The notes under the pieces were generated by a model. The model was not told the DNA's origin, searched no databases, and was given only the letters and a program-made list of their open reading frames with translations. Below are positions 44,972 to 57,232 of a DNA stretch of 64,000 nucleotides, one piece after another (position 1 is the first letter of the stretch; the number at the start of each line of letters is the position of its first letter). Origin of the DNA: Armillaria gallica (Eukaryota > Basidiomycota > Agaricomycetes > Agaricales > Physalacriaceae); contig JBANDB010000002.1 of assembly GCA_037576215.1 (NCBI GenBank), positions 930,001 to 994,000 of the forward strand, written 5' to 3'. Both the position numbers and the translations under genes were made by a program.

Positions 44972-47451
44972 CAAGGGTGCTCAGGAATGTCAGCCTGGCA
45001 CATCCGGTAGGGTGCATCAGCAAAACCCAGAATTGGTCTTTCGCGTCTTTTCAGCCTTGTACAAGACCAGAAAGACAAAAAAGACCAAAGACCAAGGGTC
45101 TATAGCAAGTAAGGTACAAACTCTTGTTAAGATGGATTTTGTCTTGGCAAGATCTATACCTGTCTTAGGACAACAGTGTCTTCCCATCTGTTTTTCTTTC
45201 GCATTCAACTTCGTAGGACATGGAATTGCTCATATATTGATTTCTATCTACTACAATGAATTGTAAAATATAACGCTAATACTACAACCATTTCCACTTC
45301 AGAAATAGTATGAGAAAGGGAAACTGTGCTATATGCCCCTGCCAACACTGCCTGGAATTGTAGATTCAACATTATAAGGGCAACTTGCTGGTAATCCTGG
45401 ATGAATGTTGCACAAGAGTTTGATGAGTTCTGATTCCTGGTGTGAATGGGCATAAGAAGAATAAGAGTGGCATGATTCAGATTCTATGACTGCTAGGGAT
45501 AGATCAGTATATTGGATCATCAGAAAAAATGTACCACAGCAAGCTTTCCTGCAGGCTGAGATAATGTGCACTGCAGGAGAGTGTAACAGCTAAATAATCA
45601 AAATCCAAGGGTCAACAATAAGATAGAAGAAGATGGAAGAAGCATGCACCTGCTGGCAATACCTGGCACCTCCCTTCCTGGACAACTACCATTGCAATCA
45701 TTGCAAAAGCCCTCTTCTCTGTTGGCATGTATCTCCCTACAGCTCCAGTCAGTTCAGCAGCCAGCGATAATGAAGTGTCACATCTTACCACTTCTCTTCT
45801 CTGTGGTTAGCAATTGTGGTAGGTGGAAGGCAAAGTAAGAATTACAGATAGTAGACTCACCAAGAGATACCCATACCTTTACCTACTTTCATACCACAAG
45901 TGTATGCCCAAAGGATCATAGCTTGAATGCTAAATGCAATAAAGTGACAGCAAGAGCGACAGTGAGGAGAGAGGTAAGGAATACATGTTGCACAATTCAC
46001 CAAGTTCAACATCATGTGAACATGGACATGTCTGGCAGAGTTTAAAGAAACTTCACAGATTTTTTCTGTTCTGAGTCTGCTATTACGCTGTCTAGATGTA
46101 CCACTGTCACTGTCCCCTCTCACTGACTCGCAATGCTGCAACATTATCCTACCATGCTATGCATGCATGGGCATTGTTACTTTAGTGCTCCAATGCACAC
46201 TATTCTTACATACTTGGTAGTCATGATCATGATTCATGTAATACCTATAGGGATTGTCTGAGAATTGATATATTCTGCTCATTGAGTCAGTCTATCAGAA
46301 CAATACAAGCAGACCACTCTAATTTCAATCCATAATCATTCCAACTGCAAGGTCATTTGAAAGAGACTGCTCAAATGGTAAGATCAGAAAGATCCGGAAG
46401 ACCTGGTTTGCCAAGACCAAGACTCAATTGCCCAAGACAAAGAGGTGAAAGATGGCTAAAAAAAGACCAAGCCCAGAAAGACTTATTCTTGGTTTTGCTG
46501 ATGCGGTTGGTTGCTCCTGGAGGGCCTCAAAAAAATTTTAGAACATGGATTTTTAGATGCTCTTAGGGTACAAAAAAATGACATTTGTATACATATTTGT
46601 ATCATTACTGCTATACAAGTAGTCCTCCAAATGGTTATCCTGAGAGATCACCAAAAAAATAACACTCGAGGCAGGTATGCTGCAAGATGCCAGAAATTCA
46701 CCTGACAACAGGCATATGATGTCATAAATCTGACCTATATAACGGTATAATCCAGTCACATGGGTGGGTGGTTGGCCCTTGCTGGCTTGAAATAACTAGT
46801 GGTCATCATGGATGACTTTGATACCTTGCTGAGTGGTTCCACGCTCTGTTTGGCTTATGTTAAATTTCCTGTCTTCTATCTTTTCCTATCATGTCTTCAT
46901 ATTTCCCAATGTCATTCAATCAGCTTTAAGGGGGCGGTATGTCTGGCAGTTTTGAGGAGTGATCCAGGGTAGGCTAGGTCCAAATTAGATAGGTTATTTA
47001 AGAACGTAACCATTCACATTCGTTTCAAAGTACAGTACAAATAGATGCCTAAAATTACAAGTTGACTGAAATAATTACAAATAGGTTGGACTGCTCAAGC
47101 CTCATTCAGACATGACATTTCTTCATAGTGGATTTATTGCCATCATTGGACCATCATTTGACTTTCAAGGCCTTGTCCTTTACTGGCATGTATGAGTCAA
47201 TGACCACGGCGTAGTTGTTCATGAGATCTAGAGCACAACCACTCATGTTCGACACTTAGCAGGGGAATAGAGATGTTTATTCAATAATTTATTGATTCCA
47301 TTCTGAGTGAGCAGGCTATATTACTAAGCCATGACATAGATATGGTGTAGGATCATGTTACTAGGTTTGCGAACATAGACCCACAGAGACCTTGACAAGC
47401 AAGGTAAATTTTGAACCTTATGTGCAAAATTTTATTTGGCATGCCCCCTTG
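44972..47451. mobile_element. Non-autonomous hAT-type element, 2480 bp, 8 bp TSD
   Basis: The left end CAAGGGTGCTCAGGAATG and right end CATGCCCCCTTG match the ends of the 376 bp miniature at 56568-56943 (read in reverse). A perfect 8 bp duplication GCTGGACA flanks it (44964-44971, 47452-47459). No transposase is encoded. The segments 46505-46800 and 47400-47451 are also present in the miniature, which is therefore an internal-deletion relative of the same family. Confidence 0.85.
45014..46504. repeat. 1.49 kb segment with inverted ends inside the 2.48 kb element
   Basis: The segment begins GCATCAGCAAAACCCAGAAT and ends with the reverse complement of GCATCAGCAAAACCAAGAAT; beyond these 20 bases the arms keep weaker similarity (GTCTTTC, TTTAGCC). 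The miniature at 56568-56943 lacks exactly this segment: its sequence runs from GTAGGGT straight to GGTTGGTT. This suggests a nested insertion into the longer element, or an excision that produced the miniature. Confidence 0.6.
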
Positions 47452-47459
47452 GCTGGACA

Positions 47460-49635
47460 TTAGTTTGTTGCAGTTGAGATCAGGTATGTTTGGTGTATAC
47501 AACCTGTAAAGTATCTATGATTCTGAGTCTTATATGTATATATAGGTATATTCGGTCTTTATGCTGGATTCGACTGTGGGATTGATCCTATTTGGGAGTT
47601 GCCAAGTCTCTCTGGAGAAATATTGTGGGAAATTCTGAGCTCATCCATCAAAATCCTGGGAACACTTTACCACACTTAGGACCTGTGGCTGTTTCTTAGA
47701 TCTTGGACTGTCACTTTCATTTGTCTTGTCATGCAATCTTTCTTTGTTCTCTTGCTCATTTTCATGAGTAAAAGGTATGTTTCATTTGTTGTAACTACTA
47801 ATACATTAATTTTAGATGTTTTTGGCACATCCAATGGCCCCAAGAGCCGACTGTATCATCCCCCCACCTGTGTGTAAGCCTCGCACAAAGCTGCACTGTG
47901 TATTACAACACCCACACAATATTCCCACAGCACAGACCATAACTTTGACACTGACCATGGCCATTCCCATGAGCTATTACCTCTAAAACTGGTGATGTTC
48001 TCACTCATCCCCTATGCAGCATCCTTTGTATCAACATCAGTGTCAATCGCCCATGCATGGTGAATTTGCACAGACAAACAACTATGAACATGGTGGAGGA
48101 TCCAGCATTGGGTGCCATCTGCATGTATGGAGTGGGAAGGAGTGTGTAAGGACCAAGATGATGACAACAATTATGGCAACAGTGACAACAAGAGGAGTGG
48201 AGATGCTTTGATGATGGAGTAGGGCCATTGTAGAGGGCATGGAACAGATGTGGCAGCAGGAGGGTGTAGTGTTAAGGGTGCAGGTGGATAGAAGGTTGTG
48301 AGCAAGAGTGGCCACTGACATCCAATGGTGGCAGCTACGGCAACGCAAATCTCAGGATGGACTACTTTCCCATGGACATGACATACAACATCAAGATGCC
48401 CACTACGCCAGCACTGACAGCTCTGCTGCTGCTACCCCAACTCAATACCAACATCTGAATAAAAGACCATGGCTACCACCAAGGAATCATGTGAGGCCAC
48501 CTCCCAGCTGCCCAACAACATGTAGTCTCTGGTGTTGAGAATGAGGTGCTCTATACAAGCTAGAGCAAGGCCTCATCCTGCGAGTTGTTTGGAGAGAGGT
48601 GGTGGTATGAGTCAAAGGGTGAATTGCTGAGGTAATCAACTACTGAACTTGGAATAAAGCTATGTAGAAAGACTAATCTAGCCAAACAATGTATTATAGA
48701 GAAAGAAACATAATCTGTGCTTATAACGGGGTACATCCCATCACCAGGGACTTGTAGAAAGGTACTGCAAACACTTTTATAGTTCAGGTCATCTGCTGAT
48801 TGGCCTATTTAGAAAAGCAGGATGGGAGAAAGCTGCCTCACTGTGGTCAGCTCGCTGTAATATTGATGGTATCAGACTGACAATACCAAACTCATACATA
48901 CTCTATCTGTGACACCATACACTGAGTGATCTGGTGCTAATGTAATTGAATTATTGTTCATGGAACAATGTGTACTCCAGTTAAAGAACAGTCTTTAGGT
49001 TGTCCACAAGTGGATACTGAACAGTACGACATCTATATATTAAGACAGGTAGTGAAGATGACATAATAAGGTGGACTTTGAATTTCTGGCTATTGCCAGA
49101 CCACGGCTTATTCCAGCTGAGTTTCAAATTTGCTTCACTGCCGCTTCTTCCACAGTGCTGAGCAACAAGTTTCAATTTTGCTGCCCTTACCAAGCATCTA
49201 TCCTCCCTGCACCATATCATTGGCATAGATAGTAGTAATTTCTCACTGCTGAGCTTCAACTTACACCACTGTATCTAATGCTGTAGCTACAGAGTGATGT
49301 TGAGCAAAGTTTCACTACTCTCTGCATGCACTTCTCATTGGCATAGTCAGCAACGAGTTTCTATTTTTCCATGCTACTGCCTCTACCACCCTCTACTCTC
49401 CTAATAGCACATCACTATAGACTATAGCTACAAATTAAGTATTCAGCAATGAGTCAATGTTTCAACATTGAATGATGTTACAATACAAAAACAATAAGTC
49501 TTAAATATCAAGTAAGCAAGTAGAATTGGGAACCAGGAGATTATTTGAGTATAGGTAACACAGATACATGCAAATTTTTTGTGCAATACAAGTGTTCTTC
49601 CATGTAAGAGCTTTGCACAGTGCTGTATATGCTGC
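47460..49635. other. Gene-poor AT-rich DNA with remnants of coding-like sequence
   Basis: Frames at 47830-48540 on the plus strand (MAPRADCIIPPPVCKPRTK, then QHLNKRPWLPPRNHVRPPP) are interrupted by stops and look like a decayed transposon gene of unknown type. Nothing else is recognisable. Confidence 0.35.
49160..49420 (+). repeat. Diverged repeat copies (AGTTTCAATTTTGCTGC family)
   Basis: Two related copies occur here (from about 49166 and 49356), and a third lies at about 50581-50640. Shared elements are AGTTTCAATTTTGCTGC, CTACCAAGC-like, TCTACTCTCC and GCACATCA, in the same order. Copy identity is moderate; function unknown. Confidence 0.5.
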
Positions 49636-49643
49636 TACTATAT

Positions 49644-50003
49644 GTAGGGATGTGCACTGTACCCATAGTATGGTGGTTCTGTATGGTGTATATGGATATG
49701 GATCCATACTATGGCTGACTTTAATAACTTAAATATGGCTGTATTCATGCAGTTTGAATATGGTCTTTATGGGAGGGACAGAAGACTATCTTACACCATA
49801 GAGGTCAGTACCTATAACCTAAAAAAAGCACATCACACTCACCCTTTGGTACCAGATATCCATTGTCATCAGCAAAGTGTCTATATACAGACCACAGTAT
49901 GGATATGACATCAACTGTACCATACCATGGCCAATAAATTTTATGTAGTCTATGGTCATATTGCTATGGTCATATCTGTAATAGTACAGTGCACATCCCT
50001 AAC
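49644..50003. mobile_element. TIR element (hAT-like MITE), 360 bp, 8 bp TSD, copy 1
   Basis: Ends GTAGGGATGTGCAC and GTGCACATCCCTAAC. A perfect 8 bp duplication TACTATAT lies at 49636-49643 and 50004-50011. No coding capacity; rich in short ATATGG-type motifs. One T seems lost from the left end compared with copy 2. Confidence 0.85.
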
Positions 50004-50022
50004 TACTATATGGTATATGGCT

Positions 50023-50382
50023 GTTAGGGATGTGCACCATATCTGTATCATGGTGGATATGTATGGTGGATACAGATACAGGTCTGTACTGTGAACACTT
50101 TTGACAACCCAAAATATGGCCATATTCATATGGTTAAAGTACAGTTGTTGAGGGAATGGTGGGGGACTGTTCACTGTCATTGAGGTCAGTAATCATGATC
50201 TCAATGAAGCAAATTACACTTACATTTTGATGACAGTCATTTGCTGTCACTGTGAAACTATCTGTATACAGACAACAGTATGGACACAGTACAGATATGA
50301 CATCAACCATATCATACAGTGGCCAATAAATTTTATATGGTCTACAGTCATATCTGTAATGGTACAATGCACATCCCTAAAC
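50023..50382. mobile_element. TIR element of the same family, 360 bp, copy 2
   Basis: Ends GTTAGGGATGTGCACC and TGCACATCCCTAAAC. It is the same length as copy 1 and similar along its length (for example GGCCAATAAATTTTAT near the right end). It begins only 19 bases after copy 1 ends, in the same orientation. No clear target duplication was found. Confidence 0.75.
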
Positions 50383-53300
50383 ATAAGTAATGACTAAAAC
50401 ATGAAAATGAACTAATAGTCATAATGTCCAAGGAGGGGATTGTTGCAATGACAAGCAAGAAGATGGGATGACAGCATGTGAGGTGCTCCAGAGGGCTTTG
50501 ACTTTAACAATTTAGCTATTACATGCTTACCCAGTTACCATGTCATAAATGGCCACGGCCACACCACAGTGCAGGCCAGGTAAGTTTCAATTTTGCTGCT
50601 TCTACCAAGCCTCTACTCTCCCCGCAGCACATCATTGATGTGACTGGCTCCTAACCGAGCTTCAACTGAGACTACTTATCCATGCTATAGCAACAATGCA
50701 AGTATCAAGCAATGGGCAATGATTGAGCAACAAGTTGAATGTCAATGGATATAAGTCTTATAGAAATTATCAGAGTTCAAATGATGACCATAGCAGCCCA
50801 CCATGTCAGATATCTGAGTTAGAGATATAAAAACCAGAATATATATATCTCTCTCTTGCCAGTAGTGACAGTTTAGAGCTATTGATGATGATCACCCAAA
50901 TCATGGGAGTCTCTACCTATCCATTATATGGCTTACAGAAGTATCAGAACAATGCTTTATGGCACTCATAAAAAGCAATTTTCTCTATTGCAGTAGCTCT
51001 AAACAAATAACAGAGATTCAATAACATATCTTAGTAAAAAGCTGGGTTTGGGGCAGGCCCCAACAAGCCAAAGTCCTGTGTTGCAGTCAGGTTGCCAAGA
51101 CCTGAGGTACGAGGGTCTGGCAATCGTGACGAAGACACAGGGCATAGGCTTGTCCTTTCAAAATGGGATCAGGGACAACTAACTTGAATTAGGCCCACTA
51201 AATATAGAAGGACGTCTTTGATGAATGAGTGTTATTAGCATCCAAAAAATGTATCCGGCTCATCCTCTGCACTGACCTTTCAGAGACAGTAAAAGTGTCA
51301 TTCTCAACTCTGCATGAAAGTTCTCTAAGCTGCTCAGTATAAGTTGAGTATTTCACCTAGACCTTGAGAGTGGCTGAGATGATGGAACATCTTCCAGCAA
51401 GCAAGACATCATGACCAATGAGGAGTTTCATGAAGGAGAGGATGTGCACACAATTGCTATCAGAGTTGTACAGTAGATATTCACTTTCCTTCAATACATG
51501 ACTGCCTTACTTGTTACTTATCCAATGTAAGGATCTATGAACAACCTGGACCCGGGTCTCAACCTACCCTGGTGCAGATGCGAGTGCAGGTGATGGGTCA
51601 GAATGCTGCTCTGCTACAGCCCATACAACTTTATTATTCTTTTCCTCCATGATCTTACTTACAGATAATGGGCAGGCCATTTTGTGCATGTGAGTCTTCA
51701 CTGTTCTCTTGGAGGTAGATGTTTTTGACTGACAGGCACTTCCCCCAACATCCGTCAACTGTTGGGAGCACTCTTCCAAATGTTTGACTGTTTGTTATTT
51801 CTCTGGAAAGGGGGTGAGTCAGTGTACTTTGGCAATCTAGGACACAATGTTACAATGCTCATTGATTACTTCGAATCTCATAGATCATGTCAATGTGAAC
51901 TGGAAGAGAATCTGTATGTCTTGTATGATGACTAAGATGGCATCTAACATCGTTTACAGACTTCTCCTTGAATTATTATTCTTTAAATCGAAGTATGGCA
52001 TCCAAAACAAACTCTTTGTGTGTTTGCTTGTCATTTCAGTCATTCATGCTTTGAATGTTTCATTCCCAGTCCATCTTCATGTTGACTATTATCAGTGTTC
52101 CCCTGGTGAAATCAAGCTCCATCTACAAGATCAGTGAGCATCCAATATGTATATACAATTGAGCTGTCCTGGTGACTTCACAAATTCTTGTTGAGGTGCC
52201 CTGGAAATATCATTAGGTCATTGCTATACTTCTGCTGGTATTAGACATCTGGGTTTACCAGGGATCATGCAGAGTATAGTTATCTTGTCATTGGCATAAT
52301 TTTCCTGTTATACTATGCAATGATTGGGCAGGTCATTGCTGCTTTGAGTCCTAATGTGGAAGATTATTGCGAGTCAGTTTCCTTTGCTTGTTCATGCTTA
52401 CTTTGCACATGATTTTCTTGTGTTCTGCTGTTCTCTGTTTAGCTTACATGGTGGACAGTAATGGTGTAGTGCAGAGCTTAGATCTGAGTAGTGGAAGTGA
52501 ATGAAAGTTTAACTGGTGCTCTCAAGCAATATGTATCTCACAAATTGCACAAGTATCATCTCTCCCATATACCTATCTCATTGAAGGTGTATTGGGGCCA
52601 GCCTGTGATTACCCATCTTAAAGCATTATCTGCATTGCAGCAAGTCTTTGATTATAGATAGCTCTTAAACAACTTCAAATTAGGACTTGGATATGCCATG
52701 TGAATGCAGTGGCCTTTAAAGACTAGTTCACCTCCTGGTACATTTTTTACTTTTATCTAATCCTTACCCTAATAAGGAACATACATTCATGTGGCTACTA
52801 AGAAGCATACTACACCATTGGATGTCCTATCATTGTTCTGCAGTGCAGCACACAGCTTCCCGACAACCTGTGATGAATCATAATGCAGACATTGTCACCA
52901 TGAAAAGCTATTGAAGGGCTATCGGGCAGTGCAGTTGCACTTCATTTATTCTTTAATAAGTCATAGTTAGACGGGACTCCAACACCAGCAGCTTTTGAAT
53001 TGGCTGTTGATCTTCCCTTTGGTCTTGTGGCGGCACTATTAGGTGCTGGCCTCGATGAATGGCAAATGGACTAGAGGCTGGCAATGAACACCAACAACAC
53101 TAAACCAATCACTAACTCTACACTTATCACCAATGTATTGAATTCGGGCGTTGTGCTGCACCATATCTATGTGTGCACCAAATTTTGGCTTTTACCTTGA
53201 TACAGCAACTAGGTGCTATACTACAACTACTTTCACTCACTGCTCCTCCAGTCGCACTTTCCTACCGTTCAAAAACAGAATTCCTGCAGAATCTGCCTGG

Positions 53301-53650
53301 GCAACTGCCCATCTGCTTTACATCTGCCAAGCGATACATCGTCCACCTGGCCATATGCTATCCGCCATGAAACCGCCTCGTTTCATGGGAATTTGACTAG
53401 CTTAGGCTCCAGGAGCTGACAGCTATCAACCTGAAGCGCCTGCACCAGCGGATGGCAGAAGGATCATCCTTGAAAGAGCAGACAAATTGGCTGACAGCAG
53501 ATAGCCATATATGGCTATTCTCAAACCAGACTGGATGAGGAAGGTGTTGCAGAGTGTGCTCGATGACGCTGGAGTAGCTCGCGCAGCTGATTTCAGCATG
53601 ACAGCTTGTGTCAAATACTAGCTTTGAAGATAAATTCAGGGCTATCTGAG
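50383..53650. other. Gene-poor, CpG-poor repetitive DNA
   Basis: No intact gene. A strong hairpin sits at about 51088-51125 (TTGCCAAGACC and GGTCTGGCAA arms), beside the palindrome GGGGCAGGCCCC at 51056. Short open stretches at 51850-52140 and 53170-53520 have no family I recognise and are probably remnants of retroelements. Confidence 0.4.
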
Positions 53651-55265
53651 CCAGCAGGTGCAGAAGCAGGGGCTGGATTCAGATCCGCTACTATATAAGC
53701 ATGCATAATGTACTTAGAAAGTTAGCTAATCTCACTTGCTCATAGCACACTAAAGGAATAAATTCCGCTACTCTCCTAAGCATATCTAGCTGCCTCTGAG
53801 CCTAGCATTGCGAACGGATTGCCAGGATTTCTCCTTTTCTCTTGCTATCTTCACAACTGCTCTCTGTTCAGCATCCTAAGCAGACACTTGGACTACTTCT
53901 CTCTATCGTATCCGCAGACGGAGTGGATTCTATCGGATCCCTTCAGAGTGGGTGGTAACCCTCCTTGCATATACAAAAGATTTTGCAGACACAGACGTGA
54001 CTTTCTCTTACCAGAGAGTTTGCTAGCCTTACAGCATTTCGAGTACGATAGAAGCACTCTGCAGACTTCAATAATCAAGGAAAGTTGTTTAAAGATGTTT
54101 TATTTCGTTACTAGTGAGCTATACAAGTGTATTACTTGCACTAGTGGGGTTGGTAAGACACAATTAGATGAATAGTGACTTGACTTGAGCTACTGCACTC
54201 ACTCTGACTGGGACTGCTTCGAACTAGTGGCTCTCTTGGCCCTGTAATGTCTTACAAGTGAATAAACACTTGACTAGTCACTTTCTAGGCAGACTAGTGG
54301 CTCTCTTGGCCTAAGAATAATACTTTAAACTTTGAGAACTTGCTTGAACTAACTTCAAAACACTCTTGGCCTTTGCAGGACACAAAAGATTGCTCTAAGA
54401 CACTTTTATTCACTCAATGCTATAGATAACTTAGTGACTAGTAGCCACTTCGTCGAGGTTAAGCACAAAAGCCTTTAATTGGGGCACTAGATACTGACTA
54501 GTAGGTCACAATTGTGGGGATGGCTTGCCTAAGCCGTGCGTGTGCCTATTCTACTACTTATATACTGTCAAACAAGGTATGATCGAGATATAAATAACTG
54601 ACTAGAGGGGTATTATTGATAAGGATTTCTTGGTTAGTCACGAATAATGGTGAATAATCACGCAATAGTTGGTCTAGAAATGGTCGCTTGCTGACTAGTG
54701 GGCCTAGGAGCTCCGCTAGAGGTGGCATTCTGTGTTCTTGGCCCAGCAACACTCCACTTGTGTCAAGGATAAACGGCTAGCCTAACAAGCGTGCCTGTAG
54801 CAGCTGTCGATTGTGATCGAAGGCGCAACCCAGCTATACTAGTTCTGATCGTAAATAGATCTGTATCGTACTAGCCCAATCTGGACAGCTGTGCTTCATT
54901 GCTAAATTCATTTCTAAGTCCTGTTAGAGACTGCTGCACTGCTAGTCAACTCGTCTTAAGCACTCACGTGCAGGCCGTTCCACTAGTGACTGTACTTTCA
55001 CAAGACCTGTATGTTTTGCTTCTTGTTGGGTGCACTCATAGCTACTCTCGTTGACTAGTGGTCATCATTTACTGACTCGCTTGGTATTTGAGGTGCTAGT
55101 CATGCCGGCTGATAGACTTGACCCAATAGTGGTATCACGCCTAAATCCTGGCTCGACTAGTAGCTTTCTGGCTTGACTATCAGCTTGAAGCCTCTGCTAT
55201 AGTCCTTTAGTTATTGCTAGTCTAAGATAGATATGCACTAGTATGATTACAAAATCACAAAATCT
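53651..55265. repeat. Region dense in ACTAGT motifs, possible LTR or transposon remnant
   Basis: From 54100 to 55250 more than a dozen ACTAG(T) motifs occur, several within longer repeats such as GACTAGTGGCTCTCTTGGCC (about 54223 and 54293) and TGACTAGTAG. Dense short repeats of this kind are typical of subterminal or regulatory regions of transposons. I could not find paired ends. Confidence 0.4.
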
Positions 55266-55269
55266 AGGT

Positions 55270-55680
55270 GTGAATGCATAGACGGTGTATCATCGATTGA
55301 ATGCTTATTAGGTGCCTGTGGAAGGTGGGGCATATCCTGCACTTTCTCTTTCAATGCAACCTCTGCATGCACCTCACCTTCACATCACCACACTGCCTCC
55401 TCAAGCACCCTGGCATGTTCTTCCTGCATATGTGCCATTTCCTAGTGCATATTCATCTGCTGACTATGTAGCTTCTCCAACTCAGCTGGCCTCTGTGCAC
55501 TTTGATGACTGTATTTGACTGTCTCTTCATCCTGTCTGCCTAACTCATCTGCAAATCGTGCTATCTCACTTTCATGTTGTTGCTCAAGTGCCGTGATCTG
55601 CTCATCATATTCATGAAAACACTGCGACTGATCTGCAGCACACTTCTCTTTCACCAGTTGTTTGTAAGGCTAACATACGT
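55270..55680 (-). pseudogene. Decayed coiled-coil coding remnant
   Basis: The minus strand reads EYDEQITALEQQHESEIARF, a heptad-rich alpha-helical sequence. It then crosses a TAG and continues HMQEEHARVLEEAVW before further stops. Composition is clearly protein-like, but the frame is broken; the gene of origin is unknown. Confidence 0.45.
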
Positions 55681-55839
55681 GGATAAGAATTTATTTCTTA
55701 TAATGGAAATAGAAAAAAAACGACCTCAACCCCAAAGTTCCAATAATTGCTGCTCGACTCTAGCATGCTTGTTGATACTATCATGTAGTTGACCTACATG
55801 TGATCAATCTTAGTGTTCAGCTTTGTTATGTCAACTTGA

Positions 55840-56528
55840 AGGCATCTTTTCAGAGTAAACAACAAGACCAACAGAGGACTTGTCATTAATGTCTGCTTCC
55901 AGATGACCTTTTGAAAAAGTGTGGAAAGAGATGGAGGACATTAATTTCATCAGCAATTGGAAAACCATATCACTCAGTGCTTGACTTCGATTTTTGTTGT
56001 TGGAAGACTGTGACAAAAGAAGACTGTTTGACTGAAACTGCAAGACTGGCTATGGTTATGACAAGGGGCAAGCAGATGGGGAGACTTTTCTCAGGCATGA
56101 AATACTGCTTCATTGACTTTGGCAGGAACGATGTCCTCTTTCTCTTTGTTGACCTTGGCAGCTCACTCTTTGCCTTTGCCTTTGTTAGCGAAGGGCATAG
56201 TAGAAGTCATTACTTTACCTTGAAAGCCTTTCCAAGTGACATATGCTTCAAGAGCATCACTTCCTTTGGTGAAGGATGGTTCATCCATAGAAAAGCTAAG
56301 GTCAGGTGGTATGGAATTAGGATGTTGGATGTCTCTCAAAACATTATATATGTTGGAATTATTTGGAGCAATGGGAGAGACAAATGGTGAGGTTGAGGTG
56401 TTCTCTTTCTGTGATACAGGCAATATGGGGGAGCTAATCCTACCTATAGGGGAGAAAAATTCACATAGAAAAGGATGACCTGCCTTGGACAAAGAAGAGG
56501 TGTGAGGAAAGGCAGCTAAGCTAAGGTA
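55840..56528 (-). pseudogene. Unknown gene remnant interrupted by the copia insertion
   Basis: A minus-strand frame of about 120 codons (SSLSKAGHPFLCEFFSPIGR, then SFTKGSDALEAYVTWKGFQG) is followed by further broken pieces in the same frame. Its upstream side ends exactly at the copia target site. On the far side of the copia element (61817-61940) a minus-strand stretch MDSYSMQILPQSPFQLLPEE points towards it, so the retroelement probably landed inside this gene or its relic. No known family. Confidence 0.45.
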
Positions 56529-57124
56529 TGTTGAAAAACGCAATTCTGAGTACATGTAAGAATACCCCAAGGGGGCACACTAAATAAATTTTTGCACATA
56601 AGGTCCAAAAATTTATTTCAGGCTGGCAAGGAGCAACCAACCACACATGTGACTCTATTATACCTATATATAGGTCAATTTTATGACATTATGTGGCTGT
56701 TCTCCAGTGAATCTCCAGCTTCTTGCAGTATACCTGTCTCAGATGTTAGTTTCTTGGTGATCTTTCAGGATAGCCATTGGGAATACTGCTTGTATAGAAG
56801 TAATTGTACTAATATGTATACAAATGTTATTTTTGTGCCCTAAGAGAACCCAAAAGTCTGTGTTCTAAAATTTTTTTCAGCCCCTTTAGGGAAAACCAAC
56901 CACCCTACTGAATGTGCCAGGCCAACATTCCGGTGCCCCCTTGGAATACCCTTGAAGATTCAGCATTAGTCAGCAGCATAAACATTGAACTGTAAAAGTA
57001 GATATATTTAGTAGTTCATAGTAAATTCTAGAAGTACACGAAATGTATTTAAGTAGCTTGTCTCTCGCTTGAGAGGCTCAATTTATTCTCATCTTACACA
57101 CTCATCCTCTGCTTCATTCCAATA
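56529..57124 (+). repeat. 5' LTR of the copia element (with nested MITE)
   Basis: TGTTGAAAAACG to CCAATA. It is interrupted after position 56567 by a 376 bp insertion plus its 8 bp duplication. Confidence 0.93.
56568..56943 (-). mobile_element. Miniature hAT-type element nested in the 5' LTR, 376 bp
   Basis: Ends CAAGGGGGCAC and GTGCCCCCTTG, with an 8 bp duplication GAATACCC at 56560-56567 and 56944-56951. Read in reverse it matches both ends and an inner part of the 2480 bp element at 44972-47451. The 3' LTR shows the empty site (single GAATACCC), proving insertion after the retrotransposon. Confidence 0.92.
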
Positions 57125-57232
57125 GGTTATGGGCCTGGCCCTAACAAAATACCTACTTGATTACCTACTACACATACACCCCATTTACGTAGTGCCAACT
57201 TCAAACACATAGTGACTTACCATATGCAGCAT

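Noticed and set aside
45100..56500. CRISPR-like or regularly spaced repeats
   Set aside because: The repeats seen are irregular, diverged transposon pieces in a eukaryotic genome, with no constant spacing.
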